Of a DNA stretch of 11,176 nt, positions 6,702 to 11,176 are shown piece by piece. A program made the position numbers and the translations under genes. Positions within the stretch are counted from its first letter, which is position 1; every line of letters starts with the position of its first letter. The notes below the pieces were generated by a model that saw only the letters and a list, made by a program, of their open reading frames with translations, was not told where the DNA came from and searched no databases. The stretch comes from Deltaproteobacteria bacterium (GTDB lineage Bacteria; Desulfobacterota; Dissulfuribacteria; Dissulfuribacterales; QOAL01), in contig JALWJV010000325.1 of NCBI GenBank assembly GCA_026996955.1, positions 1-11,176 of the forward strand, in the 5' to 3' direction.

Positions 6702-7694
6702 ATGGCCCTTTTTGAAGGATATGATCAGAGAATACCGCAAATTACGCCGGTGCTTGAAAAATATGGTATAGAGAGCCTTGAGCAGGCACGGGAGATGAGC
6801 CTTGCCAAGGGAGTTGATGTTTACAGTATTGTCAAGGATGTGCAGCCGATCTGTTTTGAAAATGCATGCTGGGCATATATCCTTGGTGCTGCCATTGCCC
6901 TTAAAAAGGGTGATACAACTGCTGAACAGATAGCCGCAAGCCTTGGAGAAGGGCTCCAGGCATTCTGCATTCCAGGCTCGGTGGCAGACCAGAGAAAGGT
7001 CGGCATTGGCCATGGCAATCTTGCTTCACGTCTCCTTAATGAAAAAACACGCTGCTTTGCCTTTATTGCAGGCCATGAGTCCTTTGCGGCTGCTGAGGGG
7101 GCAATAGGCCTTGCAAATTCTGCCAACCGTGTTCGCAAGGCCCCGCTCAAGGTTATACTCAATGGTCTGGGTAAGGATGCCGCCTATATCATTGCAAGGG
7201 TGAATGGTTTCACCCATGTTGAGACAAAGTTCAACTACAAGACAGGAGAGCTTTCTGTTGTAAAGGAGACCCCATTTTCATCCGGTGAGCGGGCAAAGGT
7301 TCGCTGTTACGGTGCAGACGATGTGCGTGAGGGTGTCGCCATTAACCATCTTGAGGATGTGGATGTCTCAATAACCGGCAACTCAACCAATCCCACAAGA
7401 TTCCAGCACCCGGTGGCAGGGACATACAAGAAGGAGTGCTGGGAAAAGGGCAAGCATTACTTTTCGGTAGCCTCTGGCGGTGGCACCGGGCGCACGCTCC
7501 ATCCGGATAACATGGCGGCAGGGCCTGCCTCATACGGTATGACAGACACCATGGGACGCATGCACTGTGATGCACAGTTTGCAGGCAGCTCATCAGTTCC
7601 TGCCCACGTTGAGATGATGGGCTTTATCGGAATGGGTAACAACCCCATGGTGGGTGCCTCTGTTGCAGTCTCGGTTGCGCTTTCACAGGCGTAA
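6702..7694 (+). CDS. GGGtGRT protein (conserved, function unknown)
   Basis: The 330-residue protein belongs to the family named after its own motif, seen at residues 259-265 within SVASGGGTGRTLHPDN. Other highly regular segments are DQRKVGIGHGNLASRLL (96-112), FIAGHESFAAAEGAIGLANSANRVRKAPLKVILNGLGKDAA (121-161), GNSTNPTRFQHPVAGTYKKECWEKGKHYF (226-254) and a glycine- and methionine-rich C-terminus. Cysteines occur at 51, 56, 89, 118, 202, 246 and 289. There is no signal peptide or membrane helix, so it is cytosolic. As I recall, the family is widespread in anaerobes and commonly sits beside a NifU-like gene, as here; its biochemical activity is not established. TAGGAGG, formed with the upstream stop codon, is its ribosome site, so translation of the two genes is tightly linked. 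An inverted repeat follows the stop immediately. Confidence 0.92.
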   Translation: MALFEGYDQRIPQITPVLEKYGIESLEQAREMSLAKGVDVYSIVKDVQPICFENACWAYILGAAIALKKGDTTAEQIAASLGEGLQAFCIPGSVADQRKVGIGHGNLASRLLNEKTRCFAFIAGHESFAAAEGAIGLANSANRVRKAPLKVILNGLGKDAAYIIARVNGFTHVETKFNYKTGELSVVKETPFSSGERAKVRCYGADDVREGVAINHLEDVDVSITGNSTNPTRFQHPVAGTYKKECWEKGKHYFSVASGGGTGRTLHPDNMAAGPASYGMTDTMGRMHCDAQFAGSSSVPAHVEMMGFIGMGNNPMVGASVAVSVALSQA

Positions 7695-7802
7695 CTGTCA
7701 TGACAGCTCAAAGCTCAAGGCAAAAAGAAGGCATGATTTTTGGTTTTCTGTTTTGGACTTTGAGCTTTGAGCTAACTCTGTCAGGGGATTCCCCTGTCAT
7801 GA
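7695..7802. repeat. Inverted-repeat unit bounded by CTGTCATGA direct repeats
   Basis: Immediately after the GGGtGRT stop is the perfect 12-base palindrome CTGTCATGACAG (7695-7706). AGCTCAAAGCTCAA (7705-7718) pairs perfectly with TTGAGCTTTGAGCT (7760-7773) across a 41-base loop. A second small hairpin, CAGGGG ATT CCCCTG (7782-7796), follows. The nine bases CTGTCATGA open the unit (7695-7703) and close it (7794-7802). There is no T run, so it is not a classical terminator, though the stem could stabilise or end the upstream transcript. Confidence 0.65.
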
Positions 7803-7846
7803 AAGTTTAGGCCCTTTCTGTCGGATTTCCCCTCCCAATATTACTC

Positions 7847-8044
7847 GTAACTGTTCAGCGTAAAAAAGAAAATTAAGGTTAGTAAATGGTTTTGTTTTCC
7901 TAAGGCTCGCTTATGCCAAGAGGCGCTAAACTCGCTGGTTCCACGCTCAGCTGGAGGCGATTTTATGGTTGCGCCTCATCAAAAAACTACGAAATCATTT
8001 AGAGTCACTTCAAAACAAGACCATTAACTACGCTGAATAGATGT
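7847..8044 (+). mobile_element. MITE-like palindromic element, copy 3, diverged (about 198 bp)
   Basis: The left end GTAACTGTTCAGCG (7847-7860) is identical to copy 2, and the right end CGCTGAATAGATGT differs from it at the last two bases, both transitions. The interior follows the other copies (GTTAGTAAATGG, CTAAGGCTCGCT, GGCGATTTTATGG, ACTACGAAAT, CAAAACAAGACCATT). It lacks about 27 bases of the left arm, between GTTTT and CTAAGG, and has many substitutions. The flanking octamers TATTACTC (7839-7846) and CATTGTTC (8045-8052) agree at only 5 of 8 positions. All three differences are transitions, so they may be an eroded target duplication. This is the oldest-looking copy in the window. Confidence 0.75.
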
Positions 8045-8100
8045 CATTGTTCTTCAGGTATTGCATTCCTCTGCCCTAACAGGTACAAAATAAATGGCAG

Positions 8101-8107
8101 AGGGGAG
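8101..8107 (+). promoter_or_regulatory. Ribosome binding site deciding the kinase start
   Basis: AGGGGAG lies 7 bases before the ATG at 8115. The earlier in-frame ATG at 8094 has no purine-rich sequence upstream and would place this site inside the coding region. Confidence 0.6.
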
Positions 8108-8114
8108 AAGTTTC

Positions 8115-10505
8115 ATGAAATCCGATATTCATAAACGAAAATCCGGTGTGCTTCAGTATATTCCTGACCTGGAACAACTTTATTCTATCCTTTCCGTACC
8201 TGTAATAGTTCATGACTTGGATGGCCATATTGCATCAATTAATGAAGCTATGGCCCGATTGATGGACGTTCCGGAGGACGAGTTCAAGGGAATGGAGTGC
8301 CACCACGCGCTTCGGCAAATGGGAGTCCCTTTTTATTCCTGTCCTCTTATGGATAATAGCTCTTCCAAGTCGGAGCCTGCATCATGCAGGCTTTATATCT
8401 CAAAGGTTCACGCCTATTTTTTGGTAACAAGATATCCAATCCTGAATGAAGATAAACGCCCGGTTGGCGGAATGTGTGTTTTTAATGAACTTTCTTCAGA
8501 CTTTTCCATTAGTCCCGGTGCCGGTTCGTCGCTCCCTTACCTGGAATATCTTGCAGATGCAGAATCAGATTGCCTGTGTTGGAAAGATGGAGAGGGAAGA
8601 TGGCAGTTTGTAAATAAGGCTACAAGGCAGTTGCTTCACTTAAAGCATGATGATTATGTGGGCAAGACAGATTTTGAAATTGCTGCGAGCAACATGCACT
8701 TCCGCGCCTTTTTTGCCAAGTGTGCAGCACTTGATGAGGAGGCATGGAAAAGTGGGAAAGCAGCAAGTACAAGGATTACCATCGAACTTAACAATCACCG
8801 ATCCTCCACCTTTGAGGTAATAAGGGTACCTTTCTACAACCGGGACGGAAGCCGTAAGGGCATGGCTGGAATAGCCAGGGATATAAGCCGCCAGATAATT
8901 TCCGAGCAGGAACTCCACTCGGCAATTAATCAGCTCAATGTCATTCTTAACAACATTTCTTCTGGTATCCTTCTTGTTATTGACCGTAAGATAATCTGGA
9001 CAAACCCTGCTTGTGAAAAACTGCTGGGATATTTCCCTGGTGAGATCCAGGGACACAGCCTGGAGATTGTTTTCCGATCTTTGGAGGAATATCAGGAGTT
9101 TGGAGGACGCATTTTCAGTGAGTTGTCCCGCCGTGGATATTCCAGGGGCGAGGTAAGGCTCAGGAATAAGGATGGAGAGTATGTCTGGTGTGTCTATTCT
9201 GCAGCCTTTGTGAACTCTGAAGAACCCCAGGATGGGATCATTCTGGCGCTGGAAGATATTCAGGCCCAGAAAGATGCCTGGAAGAGGGAGCAGGAACTCC
9301 AGGAGAAAATGCTTCATTCCCAGAAACTTGAGAGCCTTGGTGTGCTTGCCGGGGGCATTGCCCATGACTTCAATAATCTGCTCATGGGCATTATGGGTAA
9401 TATGGAACTCTGCCTCATGAAGCTAGAGCCGGACTCACCTTTGAAGAAATACATTCAACGGGTCCGCAGTGCCTCCCAGAAGGCCGCTGAACTTACTGCC
9501 CAAATGCTTGCATATTCTGGTTGTGGTCATTTTGTTGTAGAACCGGTTAACATCAGCCGGGTTGTAAGGGAGATGTGCGAACTGCTTGAGAGTGTTATCT
9601 CTAAAAAGGCCAGACTGGTGTTGGAGCTTGACGATAATCTGCCTGATATCATGGGTGATGTAAGTCAGATGCGCCAGGTGGTGATGAACTTGATCGTCAA
9701 TGCTTCAGAGGCATTGGAAGACCGTCCAGGAGATATTTTTGTACGTAGCGGTGTGATGGAGGTGGATCTTGCATACCTGAACAAAGTCTATTTTGACCAT
9801 GATGCCATGCCTGGGCCATATGTATGGTTTGAAGTGGAAGATACTGGTGCAGGAATGGATAACAAGACAATAGCAAGGATGTTTGAACCTTTTTTTACTA
9901 CCAAGTTTTCAGGTCGGGGGCTTGGACTTGCTGCACTCCTTGGTATTGTGCGTGGTCATAATGGCATTATCCGTGTTGATAGTGATGTGGGCAGGGGTAC
10001 CGTAGTCCGAGTGCTTTTCCCAGCTTCAAATGATATGCAGAAGAGACTCCTTCAGGGCAGTGCAAGAAAGGGTGAAGGCCGCCAGGGTGCACTGGATATT
10101 GGTGTTGATTCTGAACTGACATCTTCATTCAAAGGCCGGAGAATACTGCTTGTAGATGACGAGGCAGATGTCAGGGATGTAATGCGTCAGCTCCTTGAGA
10201 GTTTTGGTTTCAAAGTTACTATTGCCATTAACGGTGGTGAGGCAATAAAGGTATTTGAGGATAACCCAGAGCAGTTTACCGCTGTAATACTTGATATCAC
10301 TATGCCGGATATGAGTGGGGTGGAGGTGCTTCAGGTTTTGCGACAAATCTATCCCCAAGCCTGTATTGTACTCTCAAGTGGGTACAGTGAAGATAAATAT
10401 AAGGAGAAGATTGGACGTGATGCAGATGGATTTCTAAAAAAGCCGTGCACTGCCCTTGAACTTGAAGCCACCTTGTTAAAGGCTATTAAGGAGAGCATCC
10501 GATAA
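8115..10505 (+). CDS. Soluble hybrid histidine kinase, three PAS domains plus receiver
   Basis: The protein has 796 residues from the chosen ATG. Three PAS-like sensor domains span about 15-125, 145-262 and 271-385. A short helical linker leads to the HisKA dimerisation domain with the H-box AGGIAHDFNNLL (phosphorylated His417). The HATPase domain has the N-box NLIVNASEAL (Asn529), G1 DTGAGMD (576-582), the F-box FEPFFTTK (590-597) and G2 GRGLGL (600-605). A C-terminal receiver has the acidic pair Asp681-Asp682, phosphoacceptor Asp727 in ILDITMPDMSG and Lys776 in LKKP. All catalytic residues are present. No membrane segment is visible, so it senses a cytoplasmic signal. The first PAS carries Cys62, His63, His64, Cys76 and Cys91, a cluster that could bind a metal or be redox-responsive (inference). 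No separate response regulator or Hpt gene lies nearby, so it is an orphan hybrid kinase whose output partner is elsewhere. An upstream ATG at 8094 would add seven residues. Confidence 0.93.
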   Translation: MKSDIHKRKSGVLQYIPDLEQLYSILSVPVIVHDLDGHIASINEAMARLMDVPEDEFKGMECHHALRQMGVPFYSCPLMDNSSSKSEPASCRLYISKVHAYFLVTRYPILNEDKRPVGGMCVFNELSSDFSISPGAGSSLPYLEYLADAESDCLCWKDGEGRWQFVNKATRQLLHLKHDDYVGKTDFEIAASNMHFRAFFAKCAALDEEAWKSGKAASTRITIELNNHRSSTFEVIRVPFYNRDGSRKGMAGIARDISRQIISEQELHSAINQLNVILNNISSGILLVIDRKIIWTNPACEKLLGYFPGEIQGHSLEIVFRSLEEYQEFGGRIFSELSRRGYSRGEVRLRNKDGEYVWCVYSAAFVNSEEPQDGIILALEDIQAQKDAWKREQELQEKMLHSQKLESLGVLAGGIAHDFNNLLMGIMGNMELCLMKLEPDSPLKKYIQRVRSASQKAAELTAQMLAYSGCGHFVVEPVNISRVVREMCELLESVISKKARLVLELDDNLPDIMGDVSQMRQVVMNLIVNASEALEDRPGDIFVRSGVMEVDLAYLNKVYFDHDAMPGPYVWFEVEDTGAGMDNKTIARMFEPFFTTKFSGRGLGLAALLGIVRGHNGIIRVDSDVGRGTVVRVLFPASNDMQKRLLQGSARKGEGRQGALDIGVDSELTSSFKGRRILLVDDEADVRDVMRQLLESFGFKVTIAINGGEAIKVFEDNPEQFTAVILDITMPDMSGVEVLQVLRQIYPQACIVLSSGYSEDKYKEKIGRDADGFLKKPCTALELEATLLKAIKESIR

Positions 10506-10514
10506 ATGTATAAT
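10486..10514 (+). promoter_or_regulatory. Possible sigma-70-type promoter for the small downstream gene
   Basis: A perfect TATAAT (10509-10514) lies 17 bases after TTAAGG (10486-10491), a weak -35 match. It overlaps the end of the kinase gene and lies about 115 bases before the next start. It is suggestive only, because the -35 is poor. Confidence 0.25.
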
Positions 10515-10629
10515 GTGAATGTCCTTTAGTCGCAGGATGGCGGTTAGCTTTCTTGAAATGACTGAAAAATATGTTATGAAATGCACCGGTTATGAGGGCC
10601 AATATTGAACATTGCAGGAGATGATAACT

Positions 10630-11040
10630 ATGCATGACAATACAGCCGCTGTTTCAGATATAATAAACGATGATTTTTTGAAAGAGCTGTTACCACCTGA
10701 AAAGACAGATGAATTTTTTGATGCCCTGTATGGTGGGGCAGAGGCAGGTGCCTTTGATATATCACTTCATTTTGCAGGTTTTGATGAAAAGCAACGGCTT
10801 TTACAGCTTGAGTTTCGCCTTACTGAACGTCCCGGCAAGTGCATGGCGTGTAATCTTACCTACGGCCTTCCTGAGGTGTTTTCCCGTCATCCTATCATAA
10901 ACGCTGCCGGGATTGTTGATGCTGTTGAAAAGGCCCTTAACCCCAGGTTTATGGTAAAGGACTGGTCTATAGGCAGTACCCAGACAGTCAGTCCCACGGT
11001 TAATGTCATACCTCTTTTCATTTCTCTTGAGGATGCTTAA
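10630..11040 (+). CDS. Small conserved-looking protein with CxxC motif, function unknown
   Basis: I do not recognise a characterised family. The 136-residue product is acidic near its N-terminus (IINDDFLKELLPPEKTDEFFDALYGGAEAGAFDISLHF), then strand-rich. A central block, ERPGKCMACNLTYGLPEVFSRHP (66-88), carries Cys71 and Cys74 in a CxxC. The C-terminus is strand-like with a conserved-looking DWSIGSTQT (111-119). There is no signal peptide or membrane helix. The regular charge and hydrophobic pattern and the good ribosome site argue that it is real. The chosen ATG lies 9 bases after AGGAG (10616-10620); the ATG at 10621 directly abuts that site and the TTG at 10612 precedes it, so both are unlikely. 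A two-cysteine knuckle suggests metal binding by a dimer or a thiol function, but that is inference. It follows the kinase on the same strand after a 124-base gap. Confidence 0.8.
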   Translation: MHDNTAAVSDIINDDFLKELLPPEKTDEFFDALYGGAEAGAFDISLHFAGFDEKQRLLQLEFRLTERPGKCMACNLTYGLPEVFSRHPIINAAGIVDAVEKALNPRFMVKDWSIGSTQTVSPTVNVIPLFISLEDA

Positions 11041-11176
11041 CTTTTAATTAGGTACTTCCAGAAATCCTGGTCACGGGCTGTGTCTGGTTCGTGGTTTAGA
11101 AAATATGTTATTCATCTCATATCCGTTCAGCCGGGAAGTTAACCTTGGTTTGACTACCTGAACAACCCATAGGGCA
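11041..11176. other. Window end, no gene seen
   Basis: The last 136 bases contain no coding frame with a ribosome site, no clear hairpin terminator, and no copy of the palindromic element. CCGTTCAGCCGGG near 11128 only superficially resembles the element tip. Confidence 0.5.

Noticed and set aside
756..8044. The three spaced repeats as a CRISPR or tandem array
   Set aside because: The copies are kilobases apart, each about 200 bp and palindromic, with target duplications and no spacer structure or cas genes.
8640..9365. 241-codon minus-strand frame inside the kinase
   Set aside because: The plus strand carries intact PAS and HisKA domains. The antisense product shows no recognisable features.

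Overview
The window looks like a stretch of Gram-negative chromosome, most likely from an anaerobic deltaproteobacterium (Desulfobacterota). The lineage is inferred from gene content: a NifU-like/GGGtGRT gene pair, a soluble multi-PAS hybrid histidine kinase, a DUF4136 lipoprotein and a small CxxC protein. No rRNA or tRNA gene is present to confirm it. Base composition is moderate and coding is ordinary throughout.

Layout. On the minus strand lie a DJ-1/PfpI-family gene (52-606) and a DHH-family phosphoesterase (1048-2004, TTG start). On the plus strand follow a membrane-anchored collagen-like protein (2258-2827) closed by a strong hairpin; a DUF4136 lipoprotein (3293-3820) overlapping by one base a GlgX-type glycogen debranching enzyme (3820-5931); a NifU-like scaffold (5999-6691) and a GGGtGRT protein (6702-7694) in a tight pair; a hybrid sensor kinase (8115-10505); and a small uncharacterised protein (10630-11040). 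Most of these are stand-alone housekeeping or stress units. The tightly linked pairs are lipoprotein/GlgX and NifU-like/GGGtGRT.

The most striking structure is not a gene. Three intergenic gaps (607-1047, 2828-3292, 7695-8114) each carry a non-coding, strongly palindromic element of about 200-227 bp with 14-bp terminal inverted repeats (GTAACTGTTCAGCG / GTATCTATTCAGCG). Copy 2 is flanked by an exact 8-bp direct repeat (TACAATAG). Copy 1 is flanked by exact CATTCTGC repeats and sits against a fourth, 42-bp internally deleted member with its own exact 8-bp duplication (ATTCTGCT). The overlapping duplications give the order of the two insertions. This is a MITE-like family that folds into a long hairpin. 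The 8-bp duplication and GTAA-type tip suggest mobilisation by an IS66-like transposase, which is not in the window. A further inverted-repeat unit bounded by a 9-bp direct repeat follows the GGGtGRT gene.

Functionally, the best candidate for an under-described system is the NifU-like/GGGtGRT pair: a scaffold-like protein that appears to lack one canonical cysteine ligand, coupled to a highly conserved protein of unknown function. The collagen-like protein, with 43 uninterrupted Gly-X-Y triplets behind a single membrane helix, is the second.
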